Of a stretch of DNA of 13,773 bases, positions 6,680 to 13,741 are shown one piece after another (positions within the stretch are counted from its first letter, which is position 1; each line of letters opens with the position of its first letter). Source of the stretch: Oscillospiraceae bacterium (GTDB lineage Bacteria; Bacillota; Clostridia; Oscillospirales; Ruminococcaceae); assembly GCA_017828935.1 (NCBI GenBank), contig JAGAUG010000080.1, positions 1 through 13,773 on the forward strand. The letters run 5' to 3'. Under the pieces are notes generated by a model, which saw only the letters and a list, made by a program, of their open reading frames with translations, was not told where the DNA came from and made no database searches. The position numbers and the translations under genes were made by a program.

Positions 6680-7453
6680 ATGACAAATATTTTATTAGTC
6701 GGAGCTTTAGGAAGATTAGGGTCGGCTATTAGTGAGTATATATCTAGCTTAGATAAATATAAAATAATTGCAGGCTTAGATATAAATATAAATAAAAAAA
6801 ATAATAATAAATATAATATATATAAAAATATTATAGAGATTATAGACCAAAATATAAAGCCTGATGTCGTTATTGATTTTTCGGCGCCTTGGGCTTTGGA
6901 GTCGACTTTAGAATATTGTCTTAAGACAATTTCTCCGTTAGTTTTAGGAACTACCGGGTTGGACGAGAAACAAAAAGAAAAGATTTTAATCGCGTCCGAA
7001 ACAATTCCTATTTTTTGGTCAGCTAATATGTCTTTTGGAATAAAAATTTTAGAAAATATTTGTAATAATATCGTTGAGATTTCAGATAATATTTTTGATA
7101 TAGATATTATCGAAAAACATCATAATAAAAAAATAGACTCTCCTAGCGGAACGGCTAAGTTAATAGCGCGGTCTTTAAAATCAAAGTCAGATATGTTATA
7201 TAATACAAATAAAATTATTTTTAATAATAATAACTTAGAGTTAAATAAATCAAGAGACAAAGACGAAATAAGAGTTTACTCGATAAGAGCTGGAAATATA
7301 ACTGGTGAACATACTGTTATGTTTAGCACCGAAGACGAAATATTAACTGTTTCACACACTTGTAGCTCTAAAAAAGTTTTTGCTCGAGGTGCTCTTAGAG
7401 CCGTTGATTTTATAATTAATAAAAAAACAGGACTATATAATAATATTTTTTAA
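6680..7453 (+). CDS. dapB: 4-hydroxy-tetrahydrodipicolinate reductase
   Basis: A 257-residue cytosolic NAD(P)H-dependent enzyme of the diaminopimelate/lysine pathway. The dinucleotide-binding GALGRLGSAI is at 8-17, DFSAP at 66-70 and GTTGL at 90-94. The catalytic EKHHNKKIDSPSGTA is at 145-159, with His147-His148 and Lys151. The C-terminal FARGALRA is also typical. The first glycine-rich loop has Leu where Met is common, a mild change. I chose ATG at 6680 because AAGGGG (6663-6668) lies 11 bases upstream. The in-frame TTG at 6671 is only 2 bases from that site and would add three residues without homology. It follows the femX-type gene by 15 bases and precedes uvrB by 40, probably in one transcript. 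A low-complexity Asn/Lys stretch (36-50) replaces the usual surface loop. Confidence 0.95.
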   Translation: MTNILLVGALGRLGSAISEYISSLDKYKIIAGLDININKKNNNKYNIYKNIIEIIDQNIKPDVVIDFSAPWALESTLEYCLKTISPLVLGTTGLDEKQKEKILIASETIPIFWSANMSFGIKILENICNNIVEISDNIFDIDIIEKHHNKKIDSPSGTAKLIARSLKSKSDMLYNTNKIIFNNNNLELNKSRDKDEIRVYSIRAGNITGEHTVMFSTEDEILTVSHTCSSKKVFARGALRAVDFIINKKTGLYNNIF

Positions 7454-7493
7454 TATTTTATATTATAAAAGCTATGAAAGAAAAAATAATTAT

Positions 7494-9359
7494 ATGGATA
7501 AATTTAAATTAGTGTCTAAATATAAACCAACAGGCCATCAACCTTCAGCTATAAAAAAACTTGTTGATGGCCTTAATAATAATTATAAAGAACAGACTTT
7601 ACTCGGAGTTACAGGTTCAGGAAAGACTTTTACTGTTGCTAACGTAATCGAGCAAGTAAATAAGCCGACGTTAGTTCTAGCTCACAATAAAACTCTTGCT
7701 GCTCAGCTTTGTAGCGAATTTAAAGAATTCTTCCCAGAGAACGCCGTTGAATATTTCGTAAGTTTTTATGATTATTATCAGCCTGAAGCTTATATCGCTA
7801 GCTCTGATACATACATCGAAAAAGATAGTTCAATAAACGACGAGATCGAAAAATTAAGACATTCCGCGACAACGTCTCTTTGTCAACGAAAAGACGTTAT
7901 AGTTGTCTCGAGTGTTTCTTGTATCTATACTTTAGGTGATCCGAAAGATTATAAAAGTATGGTAATTTCTCTTCGGCCCGGTCAAACCAAAGATAGAGAC
8001 GATTTATTAAACGAACTAATTAAGCTACAGTACGAACGAAACGATATTAATTTTATTAGAAATAAATTTAGAGTTAAGGGCGATATAGTCGAAGTCTTCC
8101 CAGTATATTCAGGCTCAAACGCAATTAGAATCGAATTTTTTGACGACGAAATCGAAAAGATCTCAGAGTTTAATTCAACAACAGGAGAAATAAAAAATAA
8201 TTTGTCTCACGTCGCGATTTACCCGGCTTCTCACTATGTTATTCCAGAAGAAAAACTTTTAAAATCAATAGATAATATAAAACAAGAATTAGATATTCGT
8301 GTTAAATATTTCGAAGATAATAATAAATTTATAGAAGCTCAAAGAATAAAAGAGCGAACTAATTACGATATAGAGACTCTAAAAGAAATTGGATTTTGTA
8401 AGGGGATAGAAAATTACTCAAGGATCTTATCTGGACGAGCACCAGGAAGTATGCCTTATACGCTTTTAGATTATATGGGCGACGATTTTTTACTTATTGT
8501 TGACGAATCTCATGTTACTATTCCTCAAATAAGGGCGATGTCGGGAGGAGACAAAGCTCGAAAAACCAATCTTGTAGAATACGGCTTTAGACTTCCGTCA
8601 GCCTACGATAACAGGCCTCTTAATTTCGACGAATTTTATTCTAAATTAAATAAAATTATTTTTGTTAGTGCAACTCCTGGAGAATTTGAAAAACAAAAAA
8701 GTAAACAAATCGTCGAACAAATTATTAGACCAACTGGTTTGGTAGACCCAGAAATAATTGTAAAACCAACTGAAAATCAAATCGATGATCTTATAAACGA
8801 AATTAATAAACGAAAATCTAAAAAAGAGCGCGTCTTAGTTACAACTCTTACGAAAAAAATGGCGGAAAACTTGACAAAATATCTCGAAGATATTAAAATT
8901 AAAGTAACTTATATGCACAGCGATGTAGATACAATAACTCGGATGGAAATTATTAGAGATCTTAGAAAAGGCTCTTACGACGTCTTAATAGGAATCAATC
9001 TTTTAAGAGAAGGCTTAGATATCCCGGAAGTATCTCTAATAGCGATTTTAGACGCTGATAAACCTGGTTTTTTAAGATCAGAATCTTCGTTGATCCAAAC
9101 GATTGGTCGAGCCGCGAGAAACTCAAACGGCCAAGTTATTATGTACGCCGACGAAATAACTTCAGCGATGGAACAAGCTATTTTTGAAACCAATCGACGC
9201 AGAGAGATCCAGCAAGATTATAATATAAAAAATAATATTACTCCGAAGACAATCTCAAAAGAAATAAGAGACGTTTTAGAAATTTCTTCTAGTAATATTA
9301 ATAAAAAAATAAAATCAAATAAAAATATTTCTAAAACCGAAAAAAGAAAAAATGATTAA
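7494..9359 (+). CDS. uvrB: Excinuclease ABC subunit B, UVR domain separated by frame change
   Basis: UvrB is the DNA-damage-verifying helicase-like subunit of nucleotide excision repair. It is loaded by UvrA and then recruits UvrC for incision. The 621 residues contain Walker A GVTGSGKT at 38-45, the beta-hairpin region from 92 to about 116 (YDYYQPEAYI...), DESH at 337-340, the SATPGE region near 393 and motif VI QTIGRAAR at 535-542. All core motifs look intact. The frame ends with TAA at 9357-9359, just before the expected UVR domain. That domain, 33 residues of clear UVR sequence, lies in the +1 frame from 9352 to 9453. Removing one A from the A6 run at 9347-9352 joins them into a typical full-length C-terminus. 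ATG at 7494 has only a weak GAAAG upstream. uvrA, a common neighbour, does not follow; trpS does. Confidence 0.95.
   Translation: MDKFKLVSKYKPTGHQPSAIKKLVDGLNNNYKEQTLLGVTGSGKTFTVANVIEQVNKPTLVLAHNKTLAAQLCSEFKEFFPENAVEYFVSFYDYYQPEAYIASSDTYIEKDSSINDEIEKLRHSATTSLCQRKDVIVVSSVSCIYTLGDPKDYKSMVISLRPGQTKDRDDLLNELIKLQYERNDINFIRNKFRVKGDIVEVFPVYSGSNAIRIEFFDDEIEKISEFNSTTGEIKNNLSHVAIYPASHYVIPEEKLLKSIDNIKQELDIRVKYFEDNNKFIEAQRIKERTNYDIETLKEIGFCKGIENYSRILSGRAPGSMPYTLLDYMGDDFLLIVDESHVTIPQIRAMSGGDKARKTNLVEYGFRLPSAYDNRPLNFDEFYSKLNKIIFVSATPGEFEKQKSKQIVEQIIRPTGLVDPEIIVKPTENQIDDLINEINKRKSKKERVLVTTLTKKMAENLTKYLEDIKIKVTYMHSDVDTITRMEIIRDLRKGSYDVLIGINLLREGLDIPEVSLIAILDADKPGFLRSESSLIQTIGRAARNSNGQVIMYADEITSAMEQAIFETNRRREIQQDYNIKNNITPKTISKEIRDVLEISSSNINKKIKSNKNISKTEKRKND
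9347..9352 (+). other. A6 run at the uvrB frame break
   Basis: Two A6 runs separated by a single G (9340-9345 and 9347-9352) sit exactly where uvrB leaves the frame of its UVR domain. Loss of one A, or gain of two, in either run restores a normal UvrB C-terminus. Such runs favour polymerase slippage in vivo and also indel errors in some sequencing methods. Confidence 0.8.
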
Positions 9360-9453
9360 TCAACTAGAAATAGAGATGAAAAAATCAGCTAAAAATTTAG
9401 ATTTCGAAAAAGCAGCGTACTACCGAGATTTAATTATTAATTTAGAAAAATAA
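9352..9453 (+). CDS. UVR domain of UvrB in the +1 frame (33 residues)
   Basis: This short frame reads MINQLEIEMKKSAKNLDFEK and continues with AAYYRDLIINLEK. That is the UVR domain pattern: Leu-Glu-x-x-Met, then Leu-x-Phe-Glu-x-Ala-Ala-x-x-Arg-Asp. In complete UvrB this helical hairpin is the last 35 or so residues and binds the matching domain of UvrC. It overlaps the uvrB stop by eight bases (ATG at 9352, TAA at 9357). It could be restored to UvrB by slippage on the preceding A run, translated separately by re-initiation, or be the remnant of a true frameshift. No ribosome binding site of its own is clear. The domain assignment is firm; how it is expressed is not known. Confidence 0.75.
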   Translation: MINQLEIEMKKSAKNLDFEKAAYYRDLIINLEK

Positions 9454-9528
9454 ATTAATAATTAAATTAAAAAATAATTTTATTTTTAATTATTATGTAA
9501 TTATATATTAAGAGAGGACTGATTTGCT

Positions 9529-10557
9529 ATGCTAGATTTAAAAGACAAAAAAATATTATTAACAGGAGATCGTCCAAGCGGTAAACTTCACTTAGGTCAC
9601 TACGTTGGGTCGCTTAAAAACCGCGTAAAGTTCCAAGAAAATAAAAATTATCAACAATTTGTATTTTTAGCGGATCTTCAAGCGCTCACAGACCACGCCA
9701 AAGATCCTCAAAAAATAATTAACAGCGTAACCGAAGTAACTTTAGATTATCTCTCTGTTGGTTTAGACCCGAGTAAAACAGTTTTGTTTATCCAATCTCA
9801 AATACCTGAGCTTTGTGAGCTAAACATGTATTTTTTAAATCTTGTTACTATTTCGAGACTCCAAAGAAACCCGACTGTAAAAGAAGAACTTAAACATAAA
9901 TCTTTTGGAGAGAGTATCCCGGCTGGGTTTCTTACATATCCTGTTAGTCAGGCCGCAGATATTACGGCTTTTAAAGCTAACTATGTGCCAGTTGGTGAAG
10001 ACCAGTTGCCGTTGATCGAGCAGACGCGAGAAATCGTTAGAAGTTTTAATAATATTTACGGAAAGACTTTGATCGAGCCTGAAGCTCTTCTTTCAGAAAA
10101 CGACGTTTGTAAGAGATTACCGGGAATCGACGGCAAGAACAAGATGAGTAAGACGCTCGGCAACGCGATATATATTTCAGACGAACCCGACGTTATTAAA
10201 TCTAAAGTTATGAGTATGTTTACTGATCCAGACCATATAAAAATTTCGGATCCAGGAAAGATCGAAAATAACGCGGTGTTTATTTATTTAGACGCTTTTT
10301 GTCAGGATCAAGAGAAGCTTTTAGAGTTAAAAGAACACTATCAAAGAGGCGGTTTAGGAGATATTAAAGTTAAACAATATTTAAACGAAATCTTACAAGA
10401 AGAGCTTCGGCCAATAAGAGAAAGACGAAAAGAACTAGAAAAAAATAAAGATTATTTATATGAAGTTCTTAAAAAAGGCTCAGAGATCGCTAGAAGCGTC
10501 GCTTCTAAAACTTTATTTGAAGTAAAAGACGCGATGGGGCTTAATTATAATAAATAA
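9529..10557 (+). CDS. trpS: Tryptophanyl-tRNA synthetase
   Basis: A 342-residue class I aminoacyl-tRNA synthetase that charges tRNA-Trp. GDRPSGKLHLGHYVG near the N-terminus carries the HIGH-equivalent HLGH at 21-24. The KMSKS-equivalent KMSKT is at 205-209. The LADLQALTDHA, YPVSQAADI and PVGEDQ blocks between them are characteristic of bacterial TrpRS, and length is normal. ATG at 9529 is preceded by AGAGAGGA about 10 bases upstream. The leader from the UVR fragment is only 75 bases and holds no T-box, so tRNA-controlled antitermination is not evident. An 11-base AT-only stem lies in the gap (9456-9466 / 9485-9495). The gene may be read through from uvrB. trhA follows 60 bases downstream. Confidence 0.97.
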   Translation: MLDLKDKKILLTGDRPSGKLHLGHYVGSLKNRVKFQENKNYQQFVFLADLQALTDHAKDPQKIINSVTEVTLDYLSVGLDPSKTVLFIQSQIPELCELNMYFLNLVTISRLQRNPTVKEELKHKSFGESIPAGFLTYPVSQAADITAFKANYVPVGEDQLPLIEQTREIVRSFNNIYGKTLIEPEALLSENDVCKRLPGIDGKNKMSKTLGNAIYISDEPDVIKSKVMSMFTDPDHIKISDPGKIENNAVFIYLDAFCQDQEKLLELKEHYQRGGLGDIKVKQYLNEILQEELRPIRERRKELEKNKDYLYEVLKKGSEIARSVASKTLFEVKDAMGLNYNK

Positions 10558-10617
10558 ATATATTTATTTTGGTAAATAATAATAATAAATAATATAAAAC
10601 AAGAAAGGGTTTGCGCG

Positions 10618-11289
10618 ATGATTAGAACAAAATTAAAAGATAGGATCTTACCGAGTTACACACAAGGAGAAGAGATTTTTAATATGGTCTCTCATATCGT
10701 CGGAGGAGCTTTTGGGGTCGCAGCTCTTGTTCTTTGTATTATATTTTCTGCTATTCACAAAAATATTTGGGGCGTTGTTGGGAGCGCAATTTACGGCAGT
10801 TCGTTGATTTTGCTTTATACGATGTCTAGTGTATACCACGGTCTTAGTTCGCAAACAGCCAAAAAAGTGATGCAGGTTTTGGATCATTGCTCTATTTATT
10901 TTTTAATAGCGGGGACTTATACGCCGATTTTGTTTTGTTCTATTAGAGTTGTTTCGCCAGCTTGGAGTTGGACTTTGTTCGGAATTGTTTGGGGGCTAGC
11001 GGCTTTGGCAACAGTATTTACAGCGATCGATCTTAAAAAATATTCGAAATTTTCGATGATTTGTTATATCGGAATGGGTTGGTGTATTGTTTTCGCTTCT
11101 AAAATCTTGATAGACGCGATGAGTCTACCAGGAATTTTGTACTTACTCGGCGGCGGAATCGCTTATACAATTGGTGCTGTTCTCTATGGACTTGGTAAAA
11201 AATATAAATATATGCATTCAGTGTTTCATATATTTGTATTACTCGGGAGCGTATTACATTTTTTTTGTATTTTATTTTATGTAATATAA
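10618..11289 (+). CDS. trhA: Hemolysin III / PAQR-family membrane protein (TrhA type)
   Basis: A 223-residue protein with about seven membrane helices, the size and topology of bacterial hemolysin III/PAQR proteins. The conserved polar residues of the family are present: Glu18-Glu19 and His26 at the N-terminus, SSVYH with His74, DHCSIYFLIAGTYTP (89-103), and His200/His204 in the last helix region (MHSVFHIFVLLGSVLHF). These His and Asp residues form the metal site in PAQR proteins. Despite the name, the bacterial role is more likely membrane homeostasis than haemolysis; B. subtilis TrhA is linked to membrane energetics and fluidity. ATG at 10618 has AAGAAAGGG about 10 bases upstream. It lies 60 bases after trpS without an obvious promoter, and a terminator follows it. 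Confidence 0.9.
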   Translation: MIRTKLKDRILPSYTQGEEIFNMVSHIVGGAFGVAALVLCIIFSAIHKNIWGVVGSAIYGSSLILLYTMSSVYHGLSSQTAKKVMQVLDHCSIYFLIAGTYTPILFCSIRVVSPAWSWTLFGIVWGLAALATVFTAIDLKKYSKFSMICYIGMGWCIVFASKILIDAMSLPGILYLLGGGIAYTIGAVLYGLGKKYKYMHSVFHIFVLLGSVLHFFCILFYVI

Positions 11290-11304
11290 ATATAATAAAA
11301 TTAT

Positions 11305-11349
11305 AAAAGCAAAAAACATATTGATTTAACATATGTTTTTTGGCTTTTT
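11305..11349 (+). terminator. Intrinsic terminator after trhA
   Basis: AAAAGCAAAAAACATAT (11305-11321) pairs with ATATGTTTTTTGGCTTTT (11331-11348), leaving one unpaired G and a 9-base loop. A T-rich tail follows. It ends the trpS/trhA unit and lies upstream of the tRNA-Ser promoter. Confidence 0.8.
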
Positions 11350-11378
11350 ATTTTAAAAAAAATATTGGATTTAAACTA

Positions 11379-11407
11379 TTGATTTTTGTATTGTTATAGT
11401 GTATAAT
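11379..11407 (+). promoter_or_regulatory. Sigma-A-type promoter for tRNA-Ser
   Basis: TTGATT (11379-11384), 17 bases, TATAAT (11402-11407), located 34 bases before the tRNA 5' end. It is the only strong promoter seen before tRNA-Ser and rpmB and could serve both. Confidence 0.8.
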
Positions 11408-11440
11408 ATAATAGTGTATTGTTATTTATAAAAAAGTTTT

Positions 11441-11532
11441 GGAAAGATGGCTGAGTTGGTCTAAAGCGCACGATTGGAAATCGTGTGTTAGCTATAAACT
11501 AACCGAGGGTTCGAATCCCTCTCTTTCCGCCA
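11441..11532 (+). tRNA. tRNA-Ser (anticodon GGA)
   Basis: A complete 92-base class II tRNA. The acceptor arm GGAAAGA (11441-11447) pairs with TCTTTCC (11522-11528), followed by G73 and an encoded CCA. The anticodon stem CACGA/TCGTG (11469-11473 / 11481-11485) encloses TTGGAAA, with GGA at 11476-11478, which reads UCC and UCU codons. The long variable arm (TTAGC...ACTAA) confirms serine identity. The T arm is GAGGG-TTCGAAT-CCCTC (11505-11521). Confidence 0.97.
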
Positions 11533-11639
11533 GTAATCCGATTGTTGATATGTTTTTAATATTTTAATAATAAATGGAACGTCGGTTTAAATAATCAAAT
11601 AATTTTTAAAAAATAATTTTAAAATAAGGAGTGAAACAA

Positions 11640-11828
11640 ATGGCTAAATGTGAAATTTGTGGAAAAGGCGTATCTTTTGGAATAAAAGTTTCTCATTCAC
11701 ATAGACGTTCTAACAGGACTTTTAAGCCAAATATTAAAAGAGTTAGAGCGATTGTTAATGGTTCTGTGAAAAGAGTGAATATATGCACGAGTTGTTTGCG
11801 TTCAAATAAAATTACGCGTGCTGTATAG
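11640..11828 (+). CDS. rpmB: 50S ribosomal protein L28
   Basis: A 62-residue basic protein of the large ribosomal subunit. MAKCEICGKGVSFG and the RSNRTFKPNIKRVRA segment are typical of L28. Cysteines at 4, 7, 49 and 52 form a complete zinc-ribbon quartet, so this is the zinc-binding version. I chose ATG at 11640 because AAGGAG (11626-11631) lies 8 bases upstream. An in-frame GTG at 11631 overlaps that site and would add three residues unlike L28. The gene is 107 bases downstream of tRNA-Ser and may share its promoter. Confidence 0.97.
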   Translation: MAKCEICGKGVSFGIKVSHSHRRSNRTFKPNIKRVRAIVNGSVKRVNICTSCLRSNKITRAV

Positions 11829-11848
11829 TTGTTTTTTAATCAATTTTG

Positions 11849-11885
11849 TTAGGTAATCTATATTTATAGGTTGCCTAATTTAGTT
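11849..11885 (+). terminator. Probable intrinsic terminator after rpmB
   Basis: TTAGGTAATCTATA (11849-11862) pairs with TATAGGTTGCCTAA (11865-11878) through two wobble pairs; the innermost pairs must open to make a loop. A modest T-rich tail (TTTAGTTTT) follows. The weak tail leaves open partial read-through into the rodA-type gene. Confidence 0.6.
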
Positions 11886-11917
11886 TTATATATTATTTTA
11901 GAAAGTATAAAAATATA

Positions 11918-13036
11918 ATGAATAATGTAAATAGAACCGTAAAGAGAACAGACATGATACTTATGTTTATTTGTATTATAATATCTATAATAAGTATATT
12001 GTCTTTATATATAATTTCTGTTTCTTTTTTTAATACAAAGCATATTTTTGTTGTTCAGGTAGTAGCGTCTGTAATAGGGATTTTAACGGCATTTTTTATT
12101 TCTAGTATTGATTATCATTTTGTTGTAAAACTTTGGAAGATATATGTCCCTGTATCAATATTTTTTGTTGTGCTCACGTTTTTTATTGGTTCCCAAAGAG
12201 GTGGAGCGGACGACAAAGCTTGGATTATGTTACCATACGGGATGTCGTTTCAACCATCAGAGTTTTTAAAAATATGTTTTATACTTTCGTTTTCGACTCA
12301 TCTAAGTTTAGTTTTAAGCGAGATCAATAAAATAAAAAATATTTTATTGGTTTGTTTACATGGCTTTATACCGATATTATTAACTCACTTACAGGGTGAC
12401 GACGGAACGTCTTTAATTTTTATAATAATATTTATTATGATGGTTTTTTCGGCGGGGATTTCTTGGCGATATATTTTTTTGGCTATTATTTTGGGCGCGA
12501 GTTTAATACCGGTTCTTTGGTGTATAATCGACCAAGACAAGCGAAATAGAATTTTAATAGCGCTACATCCGGAAACAGATCCGATGGGTTCAGGTTATCA
12601 ACAATTTAACGGTTTGATTTCTATTGGTAACGGCGGTTTCTTAGGAAAGGGGATATTTGAAAATAATTATAAATTTGTTCCGGAAATTCAAAACGATTTT
12701 ATTTTTTCGTTTATAGGTCAATTTTCTGGTTATCTTGGAAGTCTTTTAGTTTTATTTATAATATCGGTTTTGTTATTAAGAATTTTGTCAATCAGTTTAA
12801 AAACAGAAGATTATTTAGGACGTTTTATTTGCGTTGGTGTTTTTGGGATGATATTTTCGCAAGTCGTTTTTAATATAGGAATGAATATTAGTATTTTACC
12901 AGTAATAGGAGTTACGTTACCACTTGTTAGTGCAGGGGGGTCGTCTGTTGTAACTACTTATATAGGAATTGGACTAGTTTTAAGTGTTTTTACATATAAT
13001 AATAAAACATTATTTTATAAACACAAATTTTTATAA
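11918..13036 (+). CDS. rodA: RodA/FtsW-family peptidoglycan glycosyltransferase
   Basis: A 372-residue SEDS-family protein with about ten membrane helices. RodA and FtsW polymerise lipid II into glycan strands together with a class B penicillin-binding protein. Visible family blocks are GSQRGGADDKAWI (91-103), FQPSEFLK (111-118), LQGDDGTSLIF (159-169), GSGYQQFNGLISIGNGGFLGKG (225-245), FVPEIQNDFIFSFIG (253-267) and NISILPVIGVTLPLVSAGGSS (323-343). Asp260 in the DFIF block corresponds to the essential acidic residue of RodA. The Glu-Glu usually following DFIF is replaced by Gln-Phe, a mild oddity. PEIQNDFIF and LPLVSAGGSS look more like RodA than FtsW, but SpoVE or FtsW is not excluded. ATG at 11918 has only a distant GAAAG (11901-11905). 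No mreBCD or penicillin-binding protein gene adjoins it. A terminator follows. Confidence 0.85.
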   Translation: MNNVNRTVKRTDMILMFICIIISIISILSLYIISVSFFNTKHIFVVQVVASVIGILTAFFISSIDYHFVVKLWKIYVPVSIFFVVLTFFIGSQRGGADDKAWIMLPYGMSFQPSEFLKICFILSFSTHLSLVLSEINKIKNILLVCLHGFIPILLTHLQGDDGTSLIFIIIFIMMVFSAGISWRYIFLAIILGASLIPVLWCIIDQDKRNRILIALHPETDPMGSGYQQFNGLISIGNGGFLGKGIFENNYKFVPEIQNDFIFSFIGQFSGYLGSLLVLFIISVLLLRILSISLKTEDYLGRFICVGVFGMIFSQVVFNIGMNISILPVIGVTLPLVSAGGSSVVTTYIGIGLVLSVFTYNNKTLFYKHKFL

Positions 13037-13065
13037 AATTTTATTTTAATATTTTTATACAAAAT

Positions 13066-13101
13066 TAGCATTTCTTTTAAATTAGAGATGCTATTTTTTT
13101 T
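13066..13101 (+). terminator. Intrinsic terminator after the rodA-type gene
   Basis: TAGCATTTCT (13066-13075) pairs with AGAGATGCTA (13084-13093) with one G-T pair, an 8-base loop and a run of eight T immediately after. Confidence 0.85.
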
Positions 13102-13180
13102 GAAAACTATTAATTAAAAGTCAGAAATTAGCAAAAAAATAAACAAAAAATATTTTTATAAATATTTTTTTTATAATATA

Positions 13181-13209
13181 TTGATTTTTTTATAAAAATA
13201 TAGTATAAT
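13181..13209 (+). promoter_or_regulatory. Sigma-A-type promoter for spoVS
   Basis: TTGATT (13181-13186), 17 bases, TATAAT (13204-13209), 92 bases before the spoVS start. The boxes are identical to those of the tRNA-Ser promoter. The AT-rich context adds some chance of coincidence. Confidence 0.65.
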
Positions 13210-13300
13210 ATATTTTAGCAAGATAAAATAAAGCTATTTTTAAGTTATATTAATTAAAAAATTTTTATAGAAAAAAAGTTTTTAGAAAGGGGATATAACG

Positions 13301-13561
13301 ATGGAAGTTTTAAAAGTTTCAAAAACATCTACATCAGCATCTGTTGCTAAAGCGATATCAGCGGTTATAGCAAATCAGGGCGAAGTAGAACTTCAAACTG
13401 TTGGTGCTGGCGCATGTAACCAGGCTATTAAGGCTATTGTTATAGCTAGAGGTTATCTAGCGCCGATGGGAATTGAATTAGTTTGTTCACCATCTTTTTC
13501 AAAAGTTGAAATTGAGAATTTAGAGAGAACAGCAATAAGAATTCATGTTTTTAAAAAATAA
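13301..13561 (+). CDS. spoVS: Stage V sporulation protein S
   Basis: An 86-residue protein matching SpoVS along its whole length: EVLKVSKTSTSASVAKAISA, then TVGAGACNQAIKAIVIARGYLAP (33-55) and ERTAIRIHVF near the end. In B. subtilis SpoVS is a small Alba-like protein that affects septation, coat assembly and late sporulation. It is very conserved, and also occurs in some bacteria that do not sporulate, so it does not prove spore formation here. AGAAAGGGG lies about 8 bases before ATG at 13301. The gene is monocistronic, with its own promoter and terminator. Its GC content and codons look less AT-biased than those of the neighbouring membrane genes, consistent with strong conservation or high expression. 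Confidence 0.97.
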   Translation: MEVLKVSKTSTSASVAKAISAVIANQGEVELQTVGAGACNQAIKAIVIARGYLAPMGIELVCSPSFSKVEIENLERTAIRIHVFKK

Positions 13562-13573
13562 AATTTTAAGAGG

Positions 13574-13621
13574 GCTGTAGCAAAACGATTTTTTGAATCG
13601 TTTTGGCTACAGTCTTTTTTT
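13574..13621 (+). terminator. Strong intrinsic terminator after spoVS
   Basis: GCTGTAGCAAAACGATT (13574-13590) pairs with AATCGTTTTGGCTACAG (13596-13612) leaving one bulged G, a 5-base loop and a long T tail to 13621. It begins 13 bases after the spoVS stop. Confidence 0.9.
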
Positions 13622-13669
13622 AACGCAAACCATCTAAAAATTTACTAAAAAATTTTTTTATAAAAACGC

Positions 13670-13698
13670 TTGACTTGCAGCAAAAAATATATTATAAT
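13670..13698 (+). promoter_or_regulatory. Strong sigma-A-type promoter for the gene at the right edge
   Basis: TTGACT (13670-13675), 17 bases, TATAAT (13693-13698), 43 bases before the ATG at 13742. It is one of the two best promoter matches in the window. Confidence 0.85.
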
Positions 13699-13741
13699 AT
13701 AATAAAAAACATATTTTTTGTTTTATCAGGAGGAAATTTTT

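Noticed and set aside
8975..9193. Minus-strand open frame of 72 codons
   Set aside because: It is antisense to the conserved helicase motifs of uvrB and is explained as a shadow of that gene.
9456..9495. AT-only inverted repeat (TAATAATTAAA / TTTAATTATTA) as a uvrB terminator
   Set aside because: The 11-base stem has no G-C pairs and no T tract follows it. In DNA this AT-rich such a stem is expected by chance.
9454..9528. T-box leader before trpS
   Set aside because: The gap is only 75 bases and has neither the T-box consensus nor a terminator/antiterminator pair.
10552..10569. 18-base palindrome AAATAAATATATTTATTT after trpS
   Set aside because: It is composed only of A and T, overlaps the trpS stop region and lacks a terminator tail. 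Low complexity explains it.
10648..11332. Two minus-strand open frames (10648-10887 and 11099-11332)
   Set aside because: Both are antisense to trhA and one runs into its terminator. Their translations look like random read-outs of a membrane protein gene.
11545..11573. TTGATA with a downstream TAATAA as an rpmB promoter
   Set aside because: The -10 box matches only 3 of 6 positions at the correct spacing. Co-transcription from the tRNA-Ser promoter is simpler.
11631..11639. GTG start for rpmB
   Set aside because: The GTG overlaps the AAGGAG ribosome binding site. ATG at 11640 gives the standard L28 N-terminus.
12133..12330. Plus-strand open frame of 65 codons in a second frame
   Set aside because: It lies wholly within the rodA-type gene, whose own frame carries all conserved SEDS motifs.
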